DNA of 5,356 nucleotides from CAZOMR01 sp964580655 (GCA_964580655.1 CAZOMR010000225.1:1-5356), one strand, 5' to 3'. Shown: positions 1 to 5,356, numbered from the stretch's first letter. Numbers and translations: made by a program. Notes: a model not told the origin generated them from the letters alone.

Positions 1-103
1 CAAGATGTTTGCCTCACTGTAAAAAGCATTTGGAGTTGCAGGTACCATTAAACCGAAAGAGCCGCAAAAGATGGTTAAACATACAATTCAGACCTTGCAA
101 TAT
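1..103. other. Non-coding flank downstream of the sulfatase gene
   Basis: I see no supported gene, promoter or T-tailed hairpin in these 103 bases. A weak TTAAACC/GGTTAA pairing (about 49-79) has a loop of roughly 20 bases and is not convincing as a terminator. Confidence 0.4.
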
Positions 104-1450
104 CTATTTCGGCACCCCCTTTACAAAGCCTGCTTCCCAATCATCCATGAGCTTTGCCAGTTCCCTGGCCTTTTCCGGGTATAAGCCAATCACATCGTAT
201 GACTCGTCCGGGTCGGTCTCCAGGTCAAAGAGCATGGGGCCTTTGGGGATAAAAGCATATTCAACCCCAGCCCCCCAGCCCGTGTGCCGGCGCCGGTATT
301 TCCACCTGCCAGCCCGGACCGCCTGGAGATTCTTTCCCTTGTAAAAGAACAGGGCCTCGTGGGGAGTTTCATCGCCCTTGAGCATTGGCAGGATGTTCTT
401 TCCGTCAATGATCCGGTCATCAGGTATTTCAACACCAGCTATGGCCAGGGATGTTGCAAAGAGATCAATGTTCATGGACATCTCGTCGCTTGTCCTGCCT
501 GCGGGAATAACATCGGGCCAGCGCGCTATCCCTGGCACGCGCATTCCGCCGTCAAAAGTCTGGCCCTTGCGACCGCGGAAGCCTCCCGGACTGCCCTGGA
601 ACCACGGGCCGTTATCCGAGGTGAAGAAGATAAAGGTGTTTTCCGAGATTCCATGCTTATCCAGGGCCTTAAGCACCTCTCCCACGCTCCAGTCAAGCTC
701 TTCCACGCAGTCTCCGTAAAGGCCCGCACTCGACCTTCCTCTGAACTCCGGAGAGGCGTGCAGGGGTCTGTGGGGGAATGTATGCGGGAGGTAAAGCAGG
801 AAAGGCTTGTCGTGATTCTCGTCAATCCACTGGACAGCTTCTTTAGTATAATTCTGGGTCAGGTAGTCCTGGTCCACCGGGCTTTTTTCGATTATCTCGT
901 CATTCCGGTAAAGCGGCAGGGGGGTCATGTCATTGGAGTAAAGCAGTCCCATGTAATGATCAAAGCCGCGGTGATTGGGCCTGTATCGCTTCATGTCGCC
1001 CAGGTGCCATTTGCCTATACAGCAGGTCCTGTAGCCCGCTGTCTTCAATCTCTGGGCAAGGGTTACCTCTTTAGTGTTCATGCCAGGGCCCATGCCGGTG
1101 GCTCCATGTATCAGCGGGGTAGTCGGGTTTCGGCTGGGGAAATATACACCTGGGATCCCGACACGCGCCGGATACCTGCCGGTCAACAGGCCTGCCCGCG
1201 AGGGTGAACATACCGGGCCTGACGAGAAGAAGGAAGTCAGCTTCACGCCCTCATGCGCCAGGCGGTCCATGTTTGGCGTGGAGATGCCTTCGGAGCCGTA
1301 ACAGGTCAGATCACCGTAACCCAGGTCATCCGCCATGATGATTACGATGTTGGGCTTCTTACCATGGACACCAGCCCTGGCCCCGGCTCCGGTAAGCGCC
1401 AGCCCAGCGGCTCCTGCCGCCGCGGTTCCTATGAACTCCCTCCGGTCCAT
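104..1450 (-). CDS. Tat-exported Cys-type sulfatase (arylsulfatase family)
   Basis: This 448-residue protein is a type I sulfatase, hydrolysing a sulfate ester on an unidentified substrate outside the cytoplasm. The N-terminus DRREFIG followed by an Ala/Gly-rich stretch (about 8-26) is a twin-arginine signal, with a likely cleavage site after ARA (24-26). The core begins at PNIVIIMADDLGYGD, where D41 and D42 are metal ligands. C81 in CSPSR (81-85) is the Cys oxidised to formylglycine, so a maturase (FGE or anSME) is needed and none is seen here. GKWHLG (K147, H149), H223 in LPHTFPH, D279-N280 in SDNG and K295 complete the expected active site. Length is normal for the family. The ATG is supported by AGGAGG six bases upstream. 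The gene lies 98 nt downstream of the SDR gene on the same strand. The substrate cannot be read from the sequence; family assignment is firm. Confidence 0.95.
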   Translation of the reverse strand: MDRREFIGTAAAGAAGLALTGAGARAGVHGKKPNIVIIMADDLGYGDLTCYGSEGISTPNMDRLAHEGVKLTSFFSSGPVCSPSRAGLLTGRYPARVGIPGVYFPSRNPTTPLIHGATGMGPGMNTKEVTLAQRLKTAGYRTCCIGKWHLGDMKRYRPNHRGFDHYMGLLYSNDMTPLPLYRNDEIIEKSPVDQDYLTQNYTKEAVQWIDENHDKPFLLYLPHTFPHRPLHASPEFRGRSSAGLYGDCVEELDWSVGEVLKALDKHGISENTFIFFTSDNGPWFQGSPGGFRGRKGQTFDGGMRVPGIARWPDVIPAGRTSDEMSMNIDLFATSLAIAGVEIPDDRIIDGKNILPMLKGDETPHEALFFYKGKNLQAVRAGRWKYRRRHTGWGAGVEYAFIPKGPMLFDLETDPDESYDVIGLYPEKARELAKLMDDWEAGFVKGVPK

Positions 1451-1456
1451 CTCTTT

Positions 1457-1462
1457 CCTCCT
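1457..1462 (-). promoter_or_regulatory. Shine-Dalgarno of the sulfatase gene
   Basis: AGGAGG reads on the minus strand, six bases before the ATG at 1450. It is the strongest ribosome binding site on this side of the window and fixes the start just before the twin-arginine motif. Confidence 0.85.
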
Positions 1463-1524
1463 TTTATCCGAGCGATCAGATTATCCGCAAAAACCATATC
1501 ATAACATCCAGACTGTTTTCCAAA

Positions 1525-1548
1525 AAATTTAACATCCCTGTTTGATTT
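1525..1548 (-). terminator. Possible weak AT-rich hairpin after the SDR gene
   Basis: Starting one base after the SDR stop codon, the minus strand reads AAATCAAACA, loop GGGA, then TGTTAAATTT, and runs into more T residues (six Ts in all). The stem pairs at 8 of 10 positions with two internal mismatches, so it is thermodynamically weak. It could attenuate SDR transcription before the sulfatase gene, or it could simply be AT-rich spacer. The rest of the 98-nt gap shows no clear promoter; a TATGAT-like -10 near 1498 lacks a convincing -35 box. Confidence 0.25.
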
Positions 1549-1549
1549 A

Positions 1550-2458
1550 TTAAATATTGTCATATTTAATTCCCAGTTCCGAGAGAACTTCCTCTATCAT
1601 TTTTATGTCCTTGTTGCATTCACTTCTTAAGACCTTTTTATATAATCTCTCAAAGACAGCCTTTAAGAACATGCCGATCCGGGGCCTTCTTGAATCGAAT
1701 ATATATAATCTATCCTTCTTTATCCCCTTGATATATCTCCTTGCGGCCTGTTCAACACTCATACTGTTTGCCATGTATTTTTCCCAGAATAATCTCTTGA
1801 ATTCCGCGGCCTTCTTTTTGACATCCTCTGGATCCTCGCTCTCTATAAACTTTTCAACAACTTTAATGGGAGTTCTATCAATTATATTGGTCTTTAAATA
1901 TGTAGGGCATATTACAGAAACCTTGATGCCCTTATGAGAAAGCTCGCTGTAAAGTGCTTCGGAGATTCCCGCAACCGCGAACTTTGAAGCTATATAATGA
2001 ATATGATATGGAATTCCAACCACACCCGCTCCCGAACCTGTATTTACAATATGTCCGGAGCCCCGCTCCACCATTCTCGGCAAAAAGACCTTGAGCGAGT
2101 GAATTATTCCCCATAAATTTATATCCAGCACATGCTTCCATTCTTCCAGTTCAAGAGCCTCTACCAGACCACCACCCGCTATCCCTGCATTATTTATTAA
2201 CAGGTCAATATCTCCTAACTCCGAATAGACTTGTTTTGCCAGGTTTTCAAAGTCTTCATACCGGGAAATATCAACCCTGCCAGTAAAAACCTTGACTCCA
2301 AATCCCTCGATCTCCTTTTTAACCTTCTCCAGGCCCTCCACATCAATGTCGGCAATAAAGAGATTCATCCCCTCTTTCGCAAGGCCGATTGCCAGGCAAC
2401 GGCCTATTCCAGTGGCCCCACCAGTTAGAAGACAATTCTTGTCCTTTAATTTTTTCAT
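1550..2458 (-). CDS. Short-chain dehydrogenase/reductase (classical SDR)
   Basis: This 302-residue NAD(P)-dependent oxidoreductase is probably cytoplasmic. The Rossmann fold opens with TGGATGIG (12-19), the classical TGxxxGxG cofactor loop. D37 after the second strand (FIADID) suggests NAD(H) rather than NADP(H). NNAG is at 89-92, and the catalytic tetrad is N114, S142, Y155 and K159 (YIASK), with the usual 13-residue Ser-Tyr spacing. It is longer than the typical 250 residues because of a Lys/Arg-rich C-terminal tail of about 50 residues (from about 245) with no motif I recognise. I chose the ATG at 2458 because a TTG nine bases further upstream has only one base between it and the GGGGGG run, too close for that run to act as its ribosome site. 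The gene is visibly AT-richer than its neighbours. It is divergent from the racemase operon and upstream of the sulfatase. The substrate is unknown. Confidence 0.92.
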   Translation of the reverse strand: MKKLKDKNCLLTGGATGIGRCLAIGLAKEGMNLFIADIDVEGLEKVKKEIEGFGVKVFTGRVDISRYEDFENLAKQVYSELGDIDLLINNAGIAGGGLVEALELEEWKHVLDINLWGIIHSLKVFLPRMVERGSGHIVNTGSGAGVVGIPYHIHYIASKFAVAGISEALYSELSHKGIKVSVICPTYLKTNIIDRTPIKVVEKFIESEDPEDVKKKAAEFKRLFWEKYMANSMSVEQAARRYIKGIKKDRLYIFDSRRPRIGMFLKAVFERLYKKVLRSECNKDIKMIEEVLSELGIKYDNI

Positions 2459-2468
2459 CCTTTTCAAT

Positions 2469-2474
2469 CCCCCC
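2469..2474 (-). promoter_or_regulatory. G-run serving as probable ribosome binding site of the SDR gene
   Basis: Six G residues on the minus strand lie 10 bases before the ATG at 2458 and one base before an in-frame TTG at 2467. The spacing favours the ATG. A second AAAGG directly abuts the ATG and is too close to act alone. This is an atypical, weak site. Confidence 0.45.
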
Positions 2475-2500
2475 GTAGTATTTACCTGGTAGGAATAACC

Positions 2501-2528
2501 ATAACATACTGCCGTCCCCCGAAGTCAA
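2501..2528 (-). promoter_or_regulatory. Predicted sigma-70-type promoter of the SDR gene
   Basis: On the minus strand, TTGACT (2528-2523, 5 of 6 consensus) is separated by 16 bp from TGTTAT (2506-2501, 4 of 6). The start of transcription would fall near 2494, giving a leader of about 35 nt. The call rests on motif match and position only. Confidence 0.5.
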
Positions 2529-2549
2529 GGCAACCACCTTTTATTCCGG

Positions 2550-2568
2550 GGCCTTCATCAGGAAGGCC
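2550..2568. promoter_or_regulatory. Inverted repeat between divergent promoters, candidate operator
   Basis: GGCCTTC, five bases (ATCAG), then GAAGGCC form a perfect 7+7 bp dyad. It ends two bases before the -35 box of the racemase promoter and lies 21 bp from the -35 box of the SDR promoter. No gene ends into this region from either side, so a terminator role is unlikely. A binding site for a regulator of one or both promoters is the simplest reading, and no regulator gene is in the window. Confidence 0.45.
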
Positions 2569-2570
2569 TG

Positions 2571-2599
2571 TTGACTATTTCACCTGGTTTTTGTAGCAT
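2571..2599 (+). promoter_or_regulatory. Predicted sigma-70-type promoter of the racemase-dehydratase operon
   Basis: TTGACT (2571-2576, 5 of 6 consensus) and TAGCAT (2594-2599, 4 of 6) are separated by the optimal 17 bp. Transcription would start near 2606, giving a leader of roughly 46 nt. A second -10-like TATGAT at 2615-2620 has only a poor -35 partner. Confidence 0.55.
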
Positions 2600-2651
2600 G
2601 TCCCGAACTAGCCTTATGATGCAAGATGTAAAAAGACAACAGGGCTGAAAA

Positions 2652-3374
2652 ATGCATAAGACCATCGGGATCATAGGTGGCATGAGCCACGAGAGTACGG
2701 TTACTTATTATGAACATATTCACCGGACTTACTATGAGCGCTTCGCAAGGATTGACTATCCTGTGGTGGTTATTTACAGCGTGCCCTTCTCGGAATGCGT
2801 ACGCTGGACAAAGACCGACTCATGGGACGAAGCATCGGAAGCCCTGCTCAAGGCTGTAAAAAGCCTCCATGCCGCAGGAGCGGATTTCGCGCTCATCGCG
2901 ACAAACACCATGCACATTGTCTTCGACCAGGTGGCCTCTGGCTCGCGGATTCCGCTTTTGAGCATCATTGATGTAACAGCAAGAGCTATCAAGGAAAAGC
3001 GGATGCAGAAGGTAGGCCTTATCGGGACAGCCAAGACCATGGAGCATCCTTTTTACAGAGAGCGCCTGGAACAAAACGGGCTGACCGCGCTGGTGCCGGG
3101 GTCTGATGACCGGGGTATAATAGAGAGGATTATCTACGATGAGTTGACATCGGGAAAGATTTTACCTGCTAGCAGGGATGCCTTCATCGCTATCATCAGG
3201 AGGCTTGAGGAACGCGGTGCGCAAGCGGTAATACTGGGATGTACCGAGATACCCCTGTTGGTAAGCCAGGAAGATGCCGCCATTCCTTTGTTTGACACGA
3301 CCCGAATTCATGCTGAGGCCGCACTTGAACTCGCACTCGATCCGGAGCAACTTAAAAACCCAGAGGAACAATAG
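2652..3374 (+). CDS. Aspartate/glutamate racemase family protein (YgeA-like)
   Basis: This 240-residue cytoplasmic protein belongs to the cofactor-independent Asp/Glu/hydantoin racemase superfamily, which interconverts amino acid enantiomers by acid-base catalysis. GIIGGMSHEST (6-16) is the family's N-terminal substrate-binding loop. The first catalytic position, Cys in classical aspartate racemases, is Thr84 in ATNTMH (83-88). The second is Cys197 in GCTEI (196-200). This Thr/Cys pairing is known from E. coli YgeA (L-Asp/Glu-specific racemase), which the sequence resembles closely from memory. Length is normal. The start has AGGG seven bases upstream (2641-2644). It is the first gene of a two-gene operon; its stop is 3 bp before the next ATG. 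Asp or Glu is the likely substrate, but homologues exist with other substrates. Confidence 0.9.
   Translation: MHKTIGIIGGMSHESTVTYYEHIHRTYYERFARIDYPVVVIYSVPFSECVRWTKTDSWDEASEALLKAVKSLHAAGADFALIATNTMHIVFDQVASGSRIPLLSIIDVTARAIKEKRMQKVGLIGTAKTMEHPFYRERLEQNGLTALVPGSDDRGIIERIIYDELTSGKILPASRDAFIAIIRRLEERGAQAVILGCTEIPLLVSQEDAAIPLFDTTRIHAEAALELALDPEQLKNPEEQ
3362..3367 (+). promoter_or_regulatory. Ribosome binding site of the dehydratase gene inside the racemase gene
   Basis: AGAGGA sits in the last codons of the racemase gene, 10 bases before the ATG at 3378. With the 3-bp intergenic gap, this points to translational coupling of the two genes. Confidence 0.5.
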
Positions 3375-3377
3375 AGA

Positions 3378-4505
3378 ATGAGTAAGAACTGGAAGGAATT
3401 TTTCGAGAGGGAATGGCGGAATCCTCGTGAGGCGGCCTTCCGCTGGAGAGAAGCAGTTGGTGGCAAGGTAATTGGAGGAACCCTTCCAGATATGCCGGAA
3501 GAACTCGTGCACGCCTCCGGAGCGCTTCCGCAAAACCTCCTCGGCCGCGACATCCCCCTGCACCTTGCCGAAGGGCATCTCCAGAGTTTTGCCTGTTCCT
3601 ACACCCGGACTATCCTGGAGATGATGGAAAATAATGAACTTGATTACCTGGATGGAATCATCGTGCCCCATGCATGCGATGCCACGCGGTGCCTGGACCT
3701 GGTTCTAAAAAAGACAAGACCGCTTCCCTTCATAGAGACCCTATACCTGCCAAAATATTCAGCCAGCCAGAGCGCCCGGATATTCTATCGCGAAGAGCTC
3801 AACCGCATTCGCTCTCGGCTTGCTGATTTTACAGGCTTGTATCCCGATGCAGAGCTTGTGCGGGAGAGCATGGCACTCTTGAACCGTGTGAAGGACTTGC
3901 TCTCCGAGTTGAAGAATCTGCTTAAAGAGAACCCGCCTCTTATTTCAGCCGCGGAGTACTTTGCCGCGGTGCGCGCGGCCATGGTGATGCCAAAGGAAGA
4001 GATAGTGGAGAATCTTCATGATTTCATCATAGAGGCGCGCACGCGAACACCAAAGCAGGACTCTCGGATATCTATAGTACTTGCTGGCAAAATGCCGGAG
4101 CCGCCTGCCATCATTGAGATGATCGAGAGTTCGGGTCTGCGCATCATCGAGGACTGTCTTATCATCGGTGAGCGGTATGTGCTGGGCCGTGCGGATATTG
4201 ACCGGGACCCGCTGGATGCCCTGATCGCGCGTCAGCTATCTCAGATTCCATTTACAGGAATATGGGATAATAGGCCGCATAGAGCCGCATACATAATAGA
4301 ACAGGTCCGCGAAACCTCTGCGAAGGGTGTCATTATCCTGGTGCAGAAATTCTGTGAGCCCTATGAGATCGAGACCCCTGGCATGCGCTTCGAACTGGAG
4401 CAGGAGCACATCCCATCACTGATACTGGAAACAGAATTCAGGGAGGATTCTCTCGAACCCTTGCGCACGCGCATCCAGGCATTCGCAGAGATGCTGGAGG
4501 AATAG
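3378..4505 (+). CDS. 2-hydroxyacyl-CoA dehydratase / benzoyl-CoA reductase family iron-sulfur subunit
   Basis: This 375-residue protein matches the HgdB/BcrB/BcrC/FldC family, whose members bind a [4Fe-4S] or double-cubane cluster and use ATP-driven low-potential electrons for dehydration or reduction. Visible family features are PEELVHASGALP (40-51), C73 in FACSYTR, the CD-x-x-R motif at C100-D101-A-T-R104 after LDGIIVP, C105, C260 in EDCLIIGERY, C326 in KFCEPYE, and the end segment IPSLILETEF (345-354). C73, C100 and C326 are the likely cluster ligands. Residues about 135-225 form a helical, charged linker region. Length equals that of HgdB-type subunits. Members normally work as a heterodimer or homodimer with an ASKHA-type activator ATPase; neither a second subunit nor an activator is in this window. 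It is co-transcribed with the racemase. The substrate is unknown; it could be a dehydratase, an aryl-CoA reductase subunit or a DCCP-like enzyme. Confidence 0.88.
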   Translation: MSKNWKEFFEREWRNPREAAFRWREAVGGKVIGGTLPDMPEELVHASGALPQNLLGRDIPLHLAEGHLQSFACSYTRTILEMMENNELDYLDGIIVPHACDATRCLDLVLKKTRPLPFIETLYLPKYSASQSARIFYREELNRIRSRLADFTGLYPDAELVRESMALLNRVKDLLSELKNLLKENPPLISAAEYFAAVRAAMVMPKEEIVENLHDFIIEARTRTPKQDSRISIVLAGKMPEPPAIIEMIESSGLRIIEDCLIIGERYVLGRADIDRDPLDALIARQLSQIPFTGIWDNRPHRAAYIIEQVRETSAKGVIILVQKFCEPYEIETPGMRFELEQEHIPSLILETEFREDSLEPLRTRIQAFAEMLEE

Positions 4506-4514
4506 GCTACGAGA

Positions 4515-5243
4515 TTACGGTGAGCCAGCCTCGTCCGTCTCCCGCCATATTCCCAGGCGGTTTTGCCTGGCGAAGTTTTCAAGGCGCGTGAACAGGTCTC
4601 GGTATTCGAGGTTAGGTGGTACGGTTCTTACCTTGGCGTATCCGGCCATAACCAGGTCCGCGTTGACAAAGGTGTTGGTGCCCAGAAAGACAAAGCCCAA
4701 TAGCCTTCCCTTTTCGTCGTTGTGAGCTTGATCAAAAAGGATATGAACAGTCTTGCCCTTCAGCATCTTTCGCTGGTATGCCCTGGCCTCTTCATGAAAC
4801 CGCTTGTCCCTCTTTAACTGCTCGGGAAACGCTATCCCGATATACTTCAGCTTCTGGCCCCCCTCCAGCAGGATGGTATCACCGCTGATAATGTCTTTGA
4901 CCCTGGCATCAAGCACAAGTGGATTGGGTCGTCCCCGCCACACTTGTTGAACACCGCTCACTGCCCGGGGCGTGGTGGTTGTCGGAGGAGAAAGATCAAA
5001 CCCTCTTTTATCGTAAAAGTGGTAGTTCCCCGCTTCGTCCACCCAGTAGCCAAGACCCTGCGCCTCCACCTCCGCCTTGCGCTGACCCTGCAGAAGCGCC
5101 TGGAATTTGCCAGGCAATTTATCCGGCCTGTCTGTCAGATGATGCCGACCCTCTGCATCCTTCCAGATGTAAAGCGCTGAAAGAGCCGGACAGGCCCAGA
5201 CCAGAACACCGATTCCAACCAGCATCAAATTTCTCAGCCTCAT
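4515..5243 (-). CDS. Secreted SNase-like (thermonuclease) protein with N-terminal DUF4124-type repeats
   Basis: This 242-residue protein starts with an export signal (RLR, then hydrophobic LMLVGIGVLVWA), probably cleaved near residues 20-23. C18 makes a weak lipobox alternative. YIWKDAEGRHHLTDRP (25-40) is a DUF4124-type motif, and YWVDEAGNYHFYDKRG (66-81) looks like a second copy. The C-terminal half (about 110-233) is an SNase OB fold: SGDT (120-123), KYIGIAFPE (133-141), DEKGR (176-180) and terminal GIW. Against staphylococcal nuclease, Glu43 (E141), Arg87 (R180) and Asp21 (D122) are kept. Arg35 is Lys133, Asp40 is Ala138 and Asp19 is Ser120, so calcium binding and activity may be altered. 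The ATG at 5243 is chosen because GGAGG lies six bases before it; a TTG at 5258 would put that site inside the gene. It ends 9 bp from the convergent dehydratase gene. Confidence 0.88.
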   Translation of the reverse strand: MRLRNLMLVGIGVLVWACPALSALYIWKDAEGRHHLTDRPDKLPGKFQALLQGQRKAEVEAQGLGYWVDEAGNYHFYDKRGFDLSPPTTTTPRAVSGVQQVWRGRPNPLVLDARVKDIISGDTILLEGGQKLKYIGIAFPEQLKRDKRFHEEARAYQRKMLKGKTVHILFDQAHNDEKGRLLGFVFLGTNTFVNADLVMAGYAKVRTVPPNLEYRDLFTRLENFARQNRLGIWRETDEAGSP

Positions 5244-5249
5244 ATTCCA

Positions 5250-5254
5250 CCTCC
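5250..5254 (-). promoter_or_regulatory. Shine-Dalgarno that decides the nuclease start
   Basis: GGAGG on the minus strand is six bases before the ATG at 5243. Its position excludes the longer TTG-initiated reading (5258), which would also put extra residues before the signal peptide. Confidence 0.8.
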
Positions 5255-5270
5255 GCAAAATTCCTATAAT

Positions 5271-5299
5271 ATTTTAACACTTCTCTTCTACCCGATCAA
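5271..5299 (-). promoter_or_regulatory. Predicted sigma-70-type promoter of the nuclease gene
   Basis: On the minus strand, TTGATC (5299-5294, 4 of 6 consensus) is followed after 17 bp by TAAAAT (5276-5271, 5 of 6). The start of transcription would be near 5264, about 20 nt before the ATG. The gene therefore appears to be transcribed on its own. Confidence 0.55.
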
Positions 5300-5302
5300 A
5301 TC

Positions 5303-5316
5303 TTGTACAGGTTCAA
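5303..5316. promoter_or_regulatory. Short dyad next to the nuclease -35 box
   Basis: TTGTACAGGTTCAA has the symmetric form TTGnACnnGTnCAA (five of seven position pairs). It lies three bases upstream of the -35 box of the nuclease promoter, where an activator could bind. It is short enough to arise by chance. Confidence 0.25.
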
Positions 5317-5324
5317 CACATGGT

Positions 5325-5347
5325 AAACACCTCTTAGGAGGATGTTT
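5325..5347. repeat. Hairpin-forming inverted repeat at the right edge
   Basis: AAACACCTC, loop TTAG, then GAGG, one bulged A and TGTTT form a nine-pair stem. No T-run follows on either strand, so it is not a standard terminator. The AGGAGG in the right arm (5336-5341) could be a ribosome site for a plus-strand gene beginning beyond the window, which the hairpin would then mask. The flanking sequence is cut off, so its role is open. Confidence 0.35.
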
Positions 5348-5356
5348 AGGGTCTCT

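Noticed and set aside
49..79. Inverted repeat TTAAACC/GGTTAA after the sulfatase gene
   Set aside because: The loop is about 20 bases, the stem short with a bulge, and no T-tail follows.
284..1207. A 307-codon open frame on the plus strand, antisense to the sulfatase gene
   Set aside because: It is a high-G+C shadow of the sulfatase: no ribosome site, no recognisable domain, and it lies fully within a gene with intact catalytic motifs.
2459..2467. Three-codon N-terminal extension of the SDR from a TTG codon
   Set aside because: The only G-rich ribosome site is one base from this TTG, whereas the ATG at 2458 has workable spacing and gives a typical SDR N-terminus. This choice is less certain than the nuclease one.
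2550..2568. The GGCCTTC/GAAGGCC hairpin as a rho-independent terminator
   Set aside because: No transcript enters from either side (the flanking genes diverge) and no T-run follows immediately on either strand.
3162..3671. A 169-codon minus-strand open frame spanning the racemase-dehydratase junction
   Set aside because: It is antisense to two well-supported genes, has no family resemblance and no ribosome site.
4504..4534. ACGAG/CTCGT pairing at the convergent gene ends as a bidirectional terminator
   Set aside because: Only five pairs with a long loop, no flanking A/T runs, and most of it lies inside coding sequence.
5244..5258. Five-codon N-terminal extension of the nuclease from a TTG codon
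   Set aside because: The GGAGG ribosome site lies within this extension at the right distance for the ATG at 5243.

Overview
The window reads as chromosomal DNA from a Gram-negative bacterium, probably an anaerobe or a lineage with anaerobic metabolism. Three features suggest this: a twin-arginine-exported sulfatase, a secreted nuclease with an N-terminal DUF4124-type segment (a domain I know mainly from proteobacteria), and a 2-hydroxyacyl-CoA dehydratase/benzoyl-CoA reductase family protein, which is typical of strict anaerobes. A Desulfobacterota-like (former Deltaproteobacteria) source would fit, but this is inference from gene content. No RNA genes, CRISPR arrays, insertion sequences or integrase genes were seen.

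Layout. Five complete genes fill almost the whole window. On the minus strand at left are a Tat-exported Cys-type sulfatase (104-1450) and, upstream of it in transcription order, a short-chain dehydrogenase/reductase (1550-2458). A 193-bp divergent intergenic region (2459-2651) follows. It carries a promoter facing each way, both with a TTGACT -35 box, and a perfect 7+7 bp inverted repeat between them. On the plus strand is a tight two-gene operon: an aspartate/glutamate racemase (2652-3374) and, 3 bp later, a 2-hydroxyacyl-CoA dehydratase-type iron-sulfur protein (3378-4505). Convergent to it, only 9 bp away, is a secreted SNase-like nuclease on the minus strand (4515-5243). That gene has its own well-formed promoter and some dyad symmetry upstream (5271-5347).

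How the genes may work together. The plus-strand pair is the clearest functional unit. A racemase of the Thr/Cys type (E. coli YgeA-like) is followed by one dehydratase-type subunit, with no partner subunit and no ATP-dependent activator in view. This suggests acidic amino acid metabolism coupled to low-potential radical chemistry, with the activator encoded elsewhere. The SDR shares the divergent control region and may be co-regulated with the pair. However, it is visibly more AT-rich than the rest of the window and may have a different origin. The sulfatase and the nuclease are both exported, and nothing in the sequence links them to the central genes.

The most worthwhile items for follow-up are the racemase-dehydratase pair, the divergent promoter region with its palindrome, and the nuclease, which has substituted SNase active-site positions and a duplicated DUF4124-like motif.
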